From positions 1-64,000 of the forward strand of contig MU278359.1 in the NCBI GenBank assembly GCA_022385755.1: a stretch of DNA of 64,000 nucleotides, given 5' to 3'. The notes under the pieces are model-generated. The model saw only the letters and a list, made by a program, of their open reading frames with translations. It was not told where the DNA came from and searched no databases. A program made the translations under genes and the position numbers. Each line of letters begins with the position of its first letter. The stretch's first letter is position 1. Positions 25,601 to 37,078 of this stretch are shown here, one piece after another. Source of the DNA: Trametopsis cervina (Eukaryota; Basidiomycota; Agaricomycetes; Polyporales; Irpicaceae).

Positions 25601-25819
25601 CTTATTTCTGCAACGATGCTCGTCAGTATTCCTCAATCTAGTGTCCACGAACAACTCACTGAAATCGGCGAGCTGACTAGCAGAAGGTGCGGCGACATTC
25701 ACCCAACCATTCTGACCACACGCTTGTTTCAAGAGTTGTTGTCCGATATTTATAGCATATTCGTCGTCGTCGTCTTTATCTTTATCGCTGTAAAAGTGCT
25801 TGATGGTGAGGGAGGACAT
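22604..25819 (-). CDS. Large serine-rich putative nuclear protein, unknown function
   Basis: Predicted 1036 residues; minus-strand exons are 25819-25660, 25607-23344 and 23290-22604, with 52- and 53-base introns that keep the frame. The N-terminal 100 residues look folded (EYAINIGQQLLKQACGQNGW, VPRVDAIWHTSDIAKFNP). A long disordered Ser/Pro-rich middle follows, with a 26-residue block beginning SLGGLPQKLSRMSTEEQLYG present twice in tandem (about 23640-23770). A basic cluster PPRKRRRIDSKS suits a nuclear localisation signal. The C-terminal 230 residues are again ordered, including FADPFAAYFQDPHARCAW and WTEEVLRAFWDFLISVREAR. No known domain recognised. Structured ends with a disordered phosphorylatable centre suggest a regulator or scaffold. 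It diverges from the bleomycin hydrolase gene. Confidence 0.75.
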
Positions 25820-26070
25820 TCAACTCGCCGGGCACACGATGCGTGAACGAGATTCGGCTTGCCGGCCCGCTTTACCCGGCTTACGTGAACCAATCGGAGG
25901 CGGGGCCTTTATCTGAACGCGTCCCGATCAAGCTGCACAACGGGAACCCTTCGGACTCGTGCCGCGCTCTCACGTCAGATCTAGCTGGCACTGGGAGCAA
26001 TCAACTACGAATATAACGCACTGCGCACGCGACTTTACTCGCCCAGTCATCTCTTCCCTCAACCATCACC
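25820..26070. promoter_or_regulatory. Bidirectional promoter with CCAAT box
   Basis: A 251-base gap separates two divergent start codons, those of the serine-rich nuclear protein (minus) and bleomycin hydrolase (plus). It contains ccaat at 25890-25894 next to a GC-rich cggaggcgggg stretch. Both genes must share or partition this region. Confidence 0.5.
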
Positions 26071-27995
26071 ATGGGTTCCGCACAGTCCACCCCCCAGCAT
26101 GTTGCAGCAGACAACCAGCTCGACGAGAAACGCGTCGCTGCCGACCTCGCCAACCTGCGTATCTCGCCGTCGACCCCCGCTTCTGCTGATGGTGCGCTCG
26201 TGCCGACGAACTTCTCGTCATGGGAGGACGACATCTCCAGTAAACCTCAGATTGAGCTCGCACGCACAATCCTGAACCATGCTAACCTCCGCGAGACCCT
26301 GCTTTCGCGCAAGGCCGCGGTTGCTGACGTGCACGTCTTCAACCACGAGCTCAAGTTCAAGACGGGCCCTGTTACGTCTCAGAACAGCAGTGGACGATGC
26401 TGGCTATTCGCCACTACCAATGTCCTGCGGTACAACATCATGAAGAAGTTCAACCTTGAGGACTTCCAGCTCTCTCAGGTAAGCGTGAGGGTTCAAGGAC
26501 CATATCAGTCATATAACCGTGTGGGTCTGCATCCGCTTATCTCTGGTGTTATCTCTCCCCAGTCGTATCTCTTCTTCTATGACAAACTGAACAAGGCCAA
26601 CTACTACCTTGAGCTTTCTATCCAACACTCGGACCTCCCCATTGACGATCGCCTGATTTCCCACCTTGCTGGTGACCTCATCAGCGATGGCGGTCAATGG
26701 GACATGGTGGTCAACCTGCTTGAGGTCGGTGGCTTTTGCTTTTAGAATATCCGGTCTCGCAAATACTTACGTGACCAGACTTACGGAGTGGTTCCTCAAC
26801 CTGTTTACCCTGAGTCTTACCACTCATCGAACTCTGGACAACTGAACTCCCTCCTGAAGACGAAGCTGCGCGAGCATGCTCTCATCCTTCGTTCGCTTGC
26901 ATCGTCGCTGCGCGCATCCTCTCCTTCTGGGCTCACGGATGCACACATCGCCACTTTGCGTGCGAAGAAGGAAGAGTTGGTGAAGGAGGTTTACACCGTC
27001 ATGAGCGCCACGCTCGGTGTACCGCCACTGCCTGCTAAAGATGGCAAGGACCCGAAATTCGTATGGGAGTTCTACGACAAGGACGGCAAGCCCGGACGCT
27101 GGGAAGGTACAGCACATGAGTTCTACGAAATCGCCAAGGGTGACTACTCCGTGAGTCCTGAGACCTCGCTATCTCGTTTGGCTGCATTCTGACGGTTTAT
27201 GTAGCCTGCTGATTCGTTCTCGCTGATTAACGATCCACGAAACGAGTACAGCAAGTTGTACACTGTTGACAAACTCGGCAACCTCTGGGGTGGACGTCCG
27301 GTACTGTGTAAGTACATGTGATACTATTTCAGTTGCCACACCGCCGCTAATCCATGCCATCAGACGTCAACACCGAGATCGACAACTTGAAGAAGGCCGT
27401 CGTGAAGTTGATCAAGGCTGGCCAGCCTGTATTCTTTGGTTGTGACGTAGGCCAGTTCTCTCACAGGGACTTTGGTGTAATGGACACAGACATCTACGAT
27501 TACGAGGTACGCGGATTTCTGTTCACCGATACCTGGGCACGACTTAAGCGACTTGTATGGCGAATAGAGCGCATTCGATATCACGCTGGGTCTGACTAAA
27601 GCAGACCGCCTGCGCGTCGGCGAGTCCGCGATGACACACGCGATGGTGATCAGCGGTGTGCACCTGGACGCGAACGGGAACCCCGTCCGCTACAAGGTTG
27701 AGAACTCGTGGGGTCCCAACGTCGGAAACAAGGGCTACTACCTCATGACGGACGCGTGGTTCGAACAGTGCGTATCATCTTGCGATCGAAAATCGGTATG
27801 ACAGGCTGATTATCGTGTGTAGATTCGTGTACCAAGTTGTCGTCCCGAAGGCTCTGGCGCCGAAGGAACTCGTCAAGGTGTACGAGAGCGGGGAGAAAGT
27901 CGTGCTGGCTCCTTGGGACCCCATGGTATGTTGAAAAGTTGTTCTCAGGTTGTATAAATTGATGCTCACTACTTTTATAGGGTGCTTTGGCGTGA
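26071..27995 (+). CDS. Bleomycin hydrolase, cysteine aminopeptidase (C1B)
   Basis: Predicted 501 residues from exons 26071-26478, 26563-26724, 26779-27150, 27205-27307, 27364-27506, 27568-27767, 27823-27925 and 27981-27995. The papain-like triad is present: Cys in NSSGRCWLFA, His in AMTHAMVISGVH and Asn in VENSWGPN. The family-specific segments DLISDGGQWDM, GQPVFFGCDVGQF and the C-terminal VVPKALAPKELV are all seen. The protein should form a hexameric self-compartmentalised cytosolic aminopeptidase. It also hydrolyses homocysteine thiolactone and the drug bleomycin in yeast. The last exon encodes only GALA before the stop; in yeast and human enzymes the extreme C-terminus sits in the active-site cleft, so this tiny exon matters. 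The N-terminus, MGSAQSTPQ, has a possible N-myristoylation glycine. Confidence 0.95.
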
Positions 27996-28284
27996 TCGCT
28001 TGTCGTTTGTCCCGTTGTTTATCATGGACTTTATGGAATATCTATTCGTACCAGTTTGTTGTGCATTAGCTAGGAAAGTATTTGCAAATCAACGAGTGCA
28101 GATCTCTTTCACACGTCAGTATGCTCTGACGACTGAGGCCATCGGCTAGAAACGTCCTTCACGGCGCAACGCTCTGCCACCATTCTGCTTAAGCGATCGC
28201 TGATGGTATGGAATGAACACTCACGTTCTATCCTTTACGCATGCGTCTCAATTATATCTCACTATTGTCAGACTGTCATAATAT
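27996..28284. other. Convergent 3' region
   Basis: Short gap between bleomycin hydrolase and the minus-strand surface protein; nothing else seen. Confidence 0.5.
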
Positions 28285-29167
28285 TCAAGATAGTATTGCG
28301 AAAATACCTGCGGCCAAACCGGCTCCCAGATATATATTCGATTGGATGTGCGGCCTGAAAGCTCCGGACGAAGAGCTAGCTGTCTCGGATCCACCCTGAG
28401 AAGGTGAAGAACCCGAAATATCCGTAGAAATTGTCGCAAGGATCATGTGCGGCGGTACGTCCACGGAGCCGTTGCTGCTAAGTGTATGGCTTATCGTCGG
28501 CCCCACGTCGTTCAGAACGGAAGCGTTGAAATCCCTCAGCTGGGTCACGTTCGCTGTCTGGTATTCTGCCTCTATAATTCTGCGGTCGGTGAGTACAGAG
28601 CATGAAATATGGGAGGATATACAGTATTTACATCGAGGAGGAAGTTTGCGGCGCGGCGAAAATATCGATTGGGTGTGAGTCGCTCGATGTGTACTCGGGG
28701 AGGAGGAGACAGTGTTCGCTGAGCAGAGAATAGAGCAACTGGGTGTTCACAAGTCGTGCAAAATCCCATGAGCTTGATCAGTAATACGAGAAGATAGGTG
28801 CCCTCTTACCACTGCAGCTGCCCCTCGTTCTCGGGCTTCCGCGAAGATATCCGTGTCGTTCGACGCATCTGTTGAGTTTGAGTCGCAGCTGATGAAGGCT
28901 ATCCACGGTGTACTCGCTATCAGAGAACTCAATGTATCATCCAGATATATAGTACTGATATGAGCTGACTGGTTGCCTCCTGGAGCTGAGGTTCTGAGAC
29001 GTGCACCAAAACACCCTATTGCTATGGTTCAATACCTAATCCTTGGTATACATAGCAAAAAGACCTTAGCTTACCTGGTTTACGCTTTGAGGGTTCTTGC
29101 CTACAACCAGATGGAACACATTTTGGGCGTAACTACCACCAGCCCATGCCAATTTGAGTGTAGCCAT
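28285..29167 (-). CDS. Putative secreted or membrane protein of basidiomycete surface family
   Basis: Minus-strand exon blocks are about 29167-29075, one covering about 29020-28820, 28750-28640 and 28570-28285; the junction near 29020-29075 is unresolved because the phases do not fit. Readable segments in order: ARLRTSAPGGNQ, STPWIAFISCDSNSTD, DIFAEARERGAAAVLLYSLL, IDIFAAPQTSSSI, then NVTQLRDFNASVLNDVGP. A Ser/Gly-rich stretch follows, then a final hydrophobic tail (IYLGAGLAAGIFAILS). This order matches a basidiomycete family of extracellular proteins with a protease-associated-like fold. The terminal hydrophobic segment would suit a GPI anchor or a membrane helix. The N-terminal exon with a signal peptide was not found, so the start is provisional. 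Confidence 0.45.
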
Positions 29168-29648
29168 GGCGCCGTTGGAATGCTGGTATGCTGCCTCCGT
29201 CTTTGCACTCGGATTGTATCCTCAAGATTACCGCCATCCGGAATGGACGACGCAAGATGGCCACCGTTTGGCTTCCATTACTCAAGCTTGGCCTACCATG
29301 GTGAAAACTAACACTGCATCACGTCGTATGAAGGTATCCCAAGAGTTCGCGACTCTCTGACACCTCGTTATCGCAAGCTACTACATTCTAAGCACGTACG
29401 ACATGGGATTCAAATTCTTACGAGCACTTTGGATAGCGGTATAGAAGATCTTTGCTCTCTTTGGCCTTAGATGGACAAGTGGGATCCATATATCACACGA
29501 GCATCAGCTGGTTGCACTTGGCCCGGAGATGTGGCCGTGTTCTGTGGGAGAGAACTGTGTCCAAATCTCGCTGCATTGCAAATATCCTTCTATACTGACA
29601 CGTTAAAACGCAACCAGTTAGCGCAGATATGACCCTCACCTTTCATCT
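29168..29648. promoter_or_regulatory. Divergent promoter region between two surface-protein genes
   Basis: About 480 bases between the start regions of the minus-strand gene ending at 29167 and the plus-strand gene starting at 29649. An unseen first exon of the minus-strand gene may lie here. No clear core elements were recognised. Confidence 0.3.
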
Positions 29649-30711
29649 ATGCAGAACATAATTATTGACGACACGGATATCTCTATCCTTCGCTATGCAG
29701 GCGACTGGAATGAAGTCAATGTCTCATCTGCACACAACGGGTGGGTACACTCACTTTCTCATATGCATACACTATGCTCAGATACTGGATAGATCGCTGC
29801 ATGGCGCTTCATTGCCAGGGTCCGAAGTCAACCTTATATTTCACGGTGAGTGCTTTATATGTCGCCCAGCCCCAGAATAGTCATCCGGACGCTTTCCACA
29901 TACAGGAACTGCTATCCAGGTGGTTAGTGCGCTACGCGCAGGTGTTCAGGGCTCCGTGACGTCCTACGTTCTCGACGATACCCAGCCTGTCCTATACTAT
30001 GCACCTACAGTTGCCAAAGCGGTCTATGGTCAACCCTTCTATACATCCGCTCCGTTATCAGATGGGGCCCATAGTCTGATAGTGACGATTTACTCAAATT
30101 CTTCCTTCGAGTACTGGCTGGACTGCTTCGTTGTTACCCAAAACAACGCCTCATTCACCAGTTCCAGCAATGTGCCCGCAGTCACCTCTGTAAATCCAAC
30201 CGCCCTCACGACACCTACCGGAAGTCAAGATCAGGGGACTGGCTCATCTTCGCGCCAACCTGTATTTATTGTGGGGATTGTACTGGGTATACTGGGCATC
30301 CTTGCGGTAGTGATTGTCGTTATATGGTTATGCGTCCGCCAACGTCGCGCTCGTAAAGAACCGATGGTCGATGAGTATCACAACGTTTACACAGGTATTT
30401 GTTTTGCTCTGATGCAGGTGGGCTGTGCACTAAGTTGATAACTCACAGACTCTCAGCCGTATTCTCCACCCACAGCTGTCCAGAACGCCCACACGACCCC
30501 TTTAGGTAACACCATCAACGGACCCCAGACTTCGACAATGGTCTCGTCCTCTTCACTGCCTACTCCAGTAACTAAGGGCATCCTACGTTATGGATACAGA
30601 GGGCTTCGTGTCTCCCCGACGGTGCATCCTCAACAGATCGATGGTGTAACTGAGAGGTCACCTCATTTGCATGATGTTCCACCTGCGTATTCCTCGCCAC
30701 TGGACGCTTAG
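29649..30711 (+). CDS. Single-pass membrane protein of basidiomycete surface type
   Basis: Predicted exons 29649-29740, 29793-29845, 29906-30394 and 30449-30711, about 298 residues. The ectodomain begins IIIDDTDISILRYAGDW and continues GSLHGASLPGSEVNLIFHGTA and FYTSAPLSDGAHSLIVTI, a beta-rich lectin- or jelly-roll-like pattern common in Agaricomycete membrane proteins. Ser/Thr-rich juxtamembrane sequence precedes one strong transmembrane helix (VFIVGIVLGILGILAVVIVV), then a basic stop-transfer RQRRARK. The cytoplasmic tail is proline- and serine-rich and ends DVPPAYSSPLDA. No signal peptide is visible at the chosen start. The function of this family is unknown; a sensor or cell-wall-attachment role is only conjecture. 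Confidence 0.72.
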
Positions 30712-32010
30712 TTTGGGGCAGCAAACATTCCGAATGATGAGTCTGCCGTTGCTTGCCTTGAGAATCTTACTTCCATATCTTTCATGTTATTCAGTACGCT
30801 ATTCCATATTATATGCGCCATAGGTAGCCAACAGACAGACATACCTGGCCCTAACACCCAGGCCCATGACCAAACGACGCTCACCATAATAAAGATACGT
30901 ATTCTGTCTTCTATTGCATGTATCATGGCAGCGCGGCTCCTTTGAAGGGGTGGACACAGTCATAAGACGTCTCTTCGAGTGCAGGCATTGCTTCACTTTT
31001 CTCCATCAGTAACGTGGTCTTGTGTCCCTTCCATTTGTTTGTCGTTTGCGTGCGAAGGGCGGGACATGCAGCACATATACATAGTCGTCGTCTGCAGCAA
31101 CATGTCTTCCGCCAAGTTCTATCGAAGGTCGATGATACGGAGCAAACCATCATACAATCGCCAAGGACAGCATCGTAGCTATAGCGGTCGATTACTTCAT
31201 TATGATCAAATCATTTACAGCTTATAACACAACACTTGTGTATTATATCCCGCCTTGCTCCTTAAGATGACAACCAATGAGAGAGTGAGGCCAGAAGAAA
31301 AAGGTGGCCCAAAAGGGAAAGTGATCGGAATTAACCGCAACGAAATTGCAAATTTGACATCGCCTCCAAATGGAAACGACGCAGCGCGTCACGGCACATT
31401 TGTCGCACTCAACATACGACTCGAAATCACCGGAGGATACAGTCATTGTGTGAGTGGCGCGTTTTCATTCGAAGCTCGTCTGAATCATGTCTACTTCCCG
31501 ACTCCGAAACGGATAGGACAGTTGCCATTATAGGGCATCCTACACAGTTGTGACTCAAGCTTGAGCGGTACCGGACGTTGACAGTGATTCACCAAGTCAG
31601 CGATTGGCCTCTCCTGTAGCCCCATCGGCCCCGGCGCGGCCGTATTGCATGCCGATGAGTCGTATATGTCACACATGACACCAGTCACAGAAACAGTGCG
31701 ATGTCCTCGAGGTGCAGGCGCACGGTAAATAACTCACAATATGTGGCCAGCGGGCTGAGAAAGGGACATTCACGAGGTAAGCGCCTTTAGACTTACCAAT
31801 TCCGGGAGGTAGTAGACTTTCTCATTTGCTCTTCCAGCCCCAAACATCGAAGAAACTCCCAGGTTTACCGGGTCCATGTAGTATACCGTGGCGACCAGGT
31901 CTCTCGGAGGAGAGCAAGATGCCGTCACATGATTTGGCTTTTACACCCGGCCGGCCACAGTCCTGCCATGTTGTAGCCTGATGTTCGAGGCTTGCCAGCG
32001 AAGCGACAGG
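30712..32010. other. Intergenic stretch
   Basis: No supported gene in about 1.3 kb. Small frames on both strands lack motifs. The right end is the promoter of the DHA1 transporter. Confidence 0.5.
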
Positions 32011-32020
32011 TATTAAAAGG
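32011..32020 (+). promoter_or_regulatory. TATA-like element of the DHA1 transporter gene
   Basis: tattaaaagg lies about 64 bases upstream of the transporter start codon. Confidence 0.4.
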
Positions 32021-32074
32021 AAGGCCCTTCAACATCTCACTGCCATCCCCTCAACAGATACCCCTTCGTACAAT

Positions 32075-34376
32075 ATGCCAGCCCCAGAATTCTTTCGCCA
32101 CTCCTTCATTGGTCAAGTAATCTATTACGCTTCCGGTCGTCGACTACTACGCTACCCAGAAGAGAAGCAAGGCTACGTTGTACCCACGCGATACCTTCAC
32201 TCTCGTGCGACAACGACATCGGACAAGTCTCTGGTTTACAACAATAAGCAGCCGCCTCCCAAAGGCCTTGCCACCCCACCAGAACCCCTACTTCCTCCAG
32301 ACGAAAGCACGGTCGGACAAGAATATTTCCATCCGCATGGTAGCCTCGACGAGGAAGCTCAGAAACACCACGGCAAAGATTACGACCCGGACCTCGTCAG
32401 CTGGGACGGCCCAGATGACCCTGAGGCTCCTTTGAACGTGAGGATATCTGACCACCACCTCATCCACACCTGCCGCAATATGCTGACCATCTCGTCACAT
32501 ATACAGTGGTCGTCATGGAAGAAGGCCTGCGTGCTCGCCCAGGTCTCTCTTCATACATTATCCATTTATATTGGTGCTTCTATATACGGTCCTGGCATCG
32601 GAGACCTCTCAGAGAAATTTGGTATTTCCGAGGTAGCGGGCTCATTGGGAATCACAATGTTCGTCCTAGGGTATGCCACGGGGCCGGTGAGTCGCACAGT
32701 ATGTTCCCTCTCTATACATCTCACAATAGCCCTGGTCCTTGCGTCGGGACAGATGGTCTTAGCACCTCTAAGCGAAATTCCTAGGATTGGGCGTACCCCA
32801 ATCTACGTGCTGACGCTCCTCGTCTTCGTACTCCTGCAAATTCCTACTGCCTTATCGAAGAACCTCGGCGCTCTCCTCCCACTGCGCTTCCTCGCTGGAT
32901 TTTTCGGATCACCTGCGCTCTCCACCGGCGGTGCCACCCTTGCGGACGTTTACAAACCAGAAGACTGCGCGGTTGTTATTGGTATCTGGAGCGTACTCGG
33001 CTTTGGAGGTCCTGCCCTCGGTCCGATCATGGGTGGATTCGCAGCAGAGGCCAAGGGGTGGACATGGACTATTTGGATCCTGATGTGGATGAGCGGAGCA
33101 GCAGTGATCATACTTGCCTTCACAATGCCAGAGACAAGCGCACAGGCGTATGTGTCTCTTCATATAATCTGAGCGGCAGCTTTGATGGAGATGAATGTTC
33201 ACAGCATCTTGTATCGCCGCGCTGACCGTCTCAGGCGGGCCACAGGCAACATGAACCTCCACACCCAAGCCGAACGCGATGGAATGCATGTCTCCGTGAG
33301 CGAGCTTGCAATGACTACTCTGGTACGCCCATTTATTCTCGCCTTCCTGGAACCCATCGTGTTCTCCTGGAATCTATACCTGGCCCTTCTCTACGGTAAT
33401 ACTGCTCTGTCAAAAACTATTGGGCGTCATTAACACTACGCTAGGTCTTTTGTACTGCTGGATCGAGTCTTTCGGTGTTGTCTTCGTTGGTATGCATGGG
33501 TTCAGCCTCGGTGAGAATGGTTTAGCATTCATTGTAAGTACCCACACGACATCATCTGGATTATTCGCCTTTGATTATCTACCCCATATTCTTCTCCAAT
33601 ACGTCTTCTCATGTGTCGACTCTGTGTTAATGATTGCTGACGCGCTATGTTAGAGCGTTGTCGTTGGGGCATGTTTGGCGTTCCTTGGCTTCTTCCCCTG
33701 GATAAAATACGTCATGAACCCCAAGTTCGTAAACGGAAGTACGCCCTTTCACTCTTCATGTTATTCATCCTCCAAAATATTCATGACCATTTTCGCACAG
33801 CATTCACTCCAGAAGACCGGATGCCCGTTGCTATGGTTGGCGCTATCACCATGCCTATCGCTCTCTTCTGGTTCGGCTGGACTTCGTCTCCCTCTATACA
33901 TTGGATCTCGCCTATCTTGGCGGCGGTCTTTTGGGCGATGGCAAACTATCTCATGTTCCAGGCTGGGATCAAGTGTGTCTTATTCTTCTAATGTGTAGCA
34001 AAATACGTTCATATTAATGGTGTCTCGTTACAGCTACCTCTTAGACTGTTACCCTCGCTATGTCGCTTCAATTCTTGCTGGAAGCACGCTCATGCGCTCG
34101 GCTTTGGGCGCATCGTTCCCTTTGTTCAGCAATGGTATGTTATACGCGCTATCAGATCACTGATAAACTGACATCGTTTCAAAAGCCTTCTTCAATAATC
34201 TCGGTGTTGGCCCAGCTTGCAGCATTCTCGGAGGGATCACCGCGTTAATGATTCCCATTCCGTTCGTTCTGTGCGTATTCACATTTGCTCAGGCGGCTAC
34301 TTGCTTACTCATTACTATTTCTGACAGATACAAATATGGTCCCCGCATCCGCTCGTGGAGTAAATATGCCAACTAG
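32075..34376 (+). CDS. MFS drug:H+ antiporter (DHA1 family)
   Basis: Predicted 569 residues in ten exons: 32075-32437, 32507-32686, 32753-33147, 33205-33395, 33445-33533, 33654-33738, 33801-33972, 34034-34134, 34186-34270, 34328-34376. A 120-residue cytosolic front ends with DPDLVSWDGPDDPEAPLNW, the signature that precedes helix 1 in fungal polyamine/drug exporters. Core motifs are MVLAPLSEIPRIGRTPIY after helix 2, LRFLAGFFGSPALSTGGA (helix 5 region) and GPIMGGFAAEAKGWTW. The second half ends GVGPACSILGGITAL and a short basic tail. Twelve membrane helices are expected. This is the Caf5/Tpo/Flu1-type group that exports toxic compounds or polyamines from the plasma membrane; the real substrate is unknown. 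All intron phases agree. Confidence 0.92.
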
Positions 34377-35078
34377 CCTTGCTCCCATGCCCAGTACATT
34401 CGGCCATGCAGCAGCCAGATAGAGGCTTTGGTTGCGTGGAAGTGAAATTCATTCGTTCATCTGGAGTCTTCGCAGTCGTAGTAGTATATAATACATCGTA
34501 CTTAATGAAATGATTCTGTCAATGTCCTTCCCTCACCGAGTCTCATTTGGATTGACGCCACCGTCGACTATTACCAGGAACACGCTCACCGCGAGTGCTC
34601 TTGCCAATCTGAACTTCCTGGACTCTATCGTGAACAACGGGGTTCATCAAAGTACGCGAGGACCGTTGTGGCGGCATTGGAGAAGCTTATTGCTGATGCT
34701 ACCCACTCATAGGACGGGTTTCTGTGACAGTTGTTCGCATAGTACAGTATAGAGCATGTAATGCCAGTCGTTGGTTTTTATTACACTGATGCGTCAGATG
34801 ATGCACATAAATGGTGGCATCCGTGGCAAGTATGTGTTGTTTTTGGATACTCTAGTCGTGACATTGGGGAAAATGCTATAAGAAACATCTTCTTGAGAGA
34901 GGACTTGGAGGTTGAGCGTGACAGCTCTCAGCTTTAAGAAGGGCGCATCAGCGTGACTGGTCGGGTGCGTATGGTTGATGGCGTCAGAGCGCTCGCCGCG
35001 CGTGAAGAATGCGAGTGTTTATCATGGTGTTTACCATGTTGAGGCTCTGCTTGAACCGGAGAGGCAGCATCTTCTGCA
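34377..35078. other. Intergenic stretch
   Basis: No gene supported. It should contain the transporter 3' end and the COQ3 promoter. Confidence 0.5.
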
Positions 35079-36233
35079 ATGCTCACTCGCAATTGTTTCT
35101 CGTCAGGAGGCCTGCGCATTGACAGACTATGTAGTCTGCGAATAAGTCCGTTGGTAGCCCCCCTCAGGCAGCGCTGGGACACTATGCACACGGGCGCACA
35201 TCCTGGCTCAACAGTGAACGAAGACGAGATAGCTCACTTCTCAAAACTCTCCTCTCTTTGGTGGAATGAACAAGGCGAATTCGGACAGCTGCACAAGATG
35301 AACCCCGTACGTATGCGGTTCATACGGGAAAAGCTGGTCAGTCGTGTTCGTATCTTCCAAGGTTATGTTCTCACTGCGTCATCCAGTTAGAAACAGCGTA
35401 TGAAGACGACATTGAGGACCGTATCGAGATTGACGGAGTTCTCAAAGGGAAAGCTGTGTTGGATGTTGGGTGTGGAGGTGGCGTCCTCAGCGAAGTGAGT
35501 TCATCATCGCAATAGTCACTGTATGTCTCTCTTATTCTCCTTAGAGCCTTGCACGGCTCGGAGGGAATGTCGTGGGCGTTGACGCATCCAGTTCCAACAT
35601 CAATATCGCATCTACCCACGCGTCACTGGACCCTTCATTGCAGCCCTCGACGAGCCATATCACCTCCCGCGCTGGTTCTCTAGAATACAAGCATACTTCT
35701 GCGGAAGAACTGCTTGAAGAGCGCGGCCCCAACTCGTTCGATGTTGTGTGTTCTATGGAAGTTCTCGAACACGTAGATAACCCGCGAGGTTTCTTGGACA
35801 GTTGCGCGCAACTAGTAAAGGCGAGTTCCCATATAGAGTTCATCTGCCCAGCCAACCTCTGATCCTGTATGAAAAGCCCGGCGGTCATTTATTCCTGTCA
35901 ACGATCGCTCGCACTCCTCTATCATACCTTCTGACTATCCTCATGGCGGAGGACGTTTTGCGTTTTGTGGCCCCTGGAACCCATACGTACTCGAAATACG
36001 TGAACCCCGCCGAGCTTGAAGAATACTTCCGTGCATATCGCTCTCCGACCGCTCCGACGGGGCCGCCGTGGATAAATGGACATGGGCCTATGCCAAGGAC
36101 ACAGGCAGAAACGAGGGGTATGATATATCTTCCCTGGAAGGGAGAGTGGGTCCTCGCAGACAGAGGTAGTAAGTGGGCAGAAGGCTGCAACTATTTGTTC
36201 TGGGTCAGAAAACCTCGAAATGATGCACTATAG
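35079..36233 (+). CDS. COQ3: Ubiquinone biosynthesis O-methyltransferase
   Basis: Predicted 332 residues from exons 35079-35336, 35387-35494, 35545-35820 and 35877-36233. It methylates hydroxyl groups of the coenzyme Q ring on the matrix side of the mitochondrial inner membrane. The N-terminus (MLTRNCFSSGGLRIDRLCSL) is Arg/Ser-rich without acids, as expected of a mitochondrial targeting peptide. Conserved blocks are FSKLSSLWWNEQGEFGQLHKMN, the SAM-binding motif I VLDVGCGGGVLSESLARLG, FDVVCSMEVLEHVDNP, VKPGGHLFLST and the C-terminal family segment HTYSKYVNPAELEEYF. The third intron appears to use a GC donor (aag/gcgagt), because only that junction yields the conserved VKPGG; the GT six bases earlier would drop two residues. 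Confidence 0.95.
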
Positions 36234-37078
36234 GTAGGGTTATCATTATCTTTCGACATCTCCCACTCACAGTAACGTTTACAGCAGTGATTCGCATGTA
36301 GATCATGTACATACCCCGGTTGGCTTCTTCTCATCACATAGAGGTTTGCCCCATTCAGATACGGAGTCAGGTCCCTTGTTACACAAGCAAGCATTACCGT
36401 CCTTGTGCGTATCGGACATCGTGAACCAGAGGTTGACGCTCTATATGTACATGCGCCCATCAATCTAGCTTCGCAGCGTTACATGAACGCCCAAACATTC
36501 CCTTTTATCGCATCTGCATCGCGAGTCACTGACCATCTAAATAGACTTTAACTAACGCCATCACGTTCATACTAAAGAAGGAATGGAGAACCGGGACCAT
36601 GGCTCCATCTATCTTCTGCAAGAACCTCTGGCCGTACATGTAAGGCAAGGACACCCCTCTCACCCTTCAAGTGCAGTCACTTACAAATGCTTCCGTCAGA
36701 TGTTACGCACCTGTCCGCAGTATCATAGTGCCGTATAGCGGCGGTTGCCCTGCGGTATTTCACGCCTCCATTTTTGGCTTCAAATGACACTGTTTCCCGC
36801 AAACATATTCGCACGCAAAGGTGTGCTAACCTATCTCAATGCATGCCGTGGTGTGCCTAGCAAGCGATTGCATGGCGATTGGATTTTTGGCAAGATATAC
36901 GCCACAGAAGACGCTCTGCGGCCTTGCGCTGGCTACAGGTTGCCACTCCGATTAGTTATACAGCCTGAGAACTCTACTCTCGAGCCCCCACCCAGATACT
37001 CTCTCCGCCGAATTACTGCGTGAGTTCGCGCACCGACTTCACAGCCTCCTTTCGTGATCCAGTCCATTTACCAGACCG
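36234..37078. other. Intergenic stretch
   Basis: No gene supported; small frames only. The right end should contain the promoter of the F-box gene at 37079. Confidence 0.5.
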
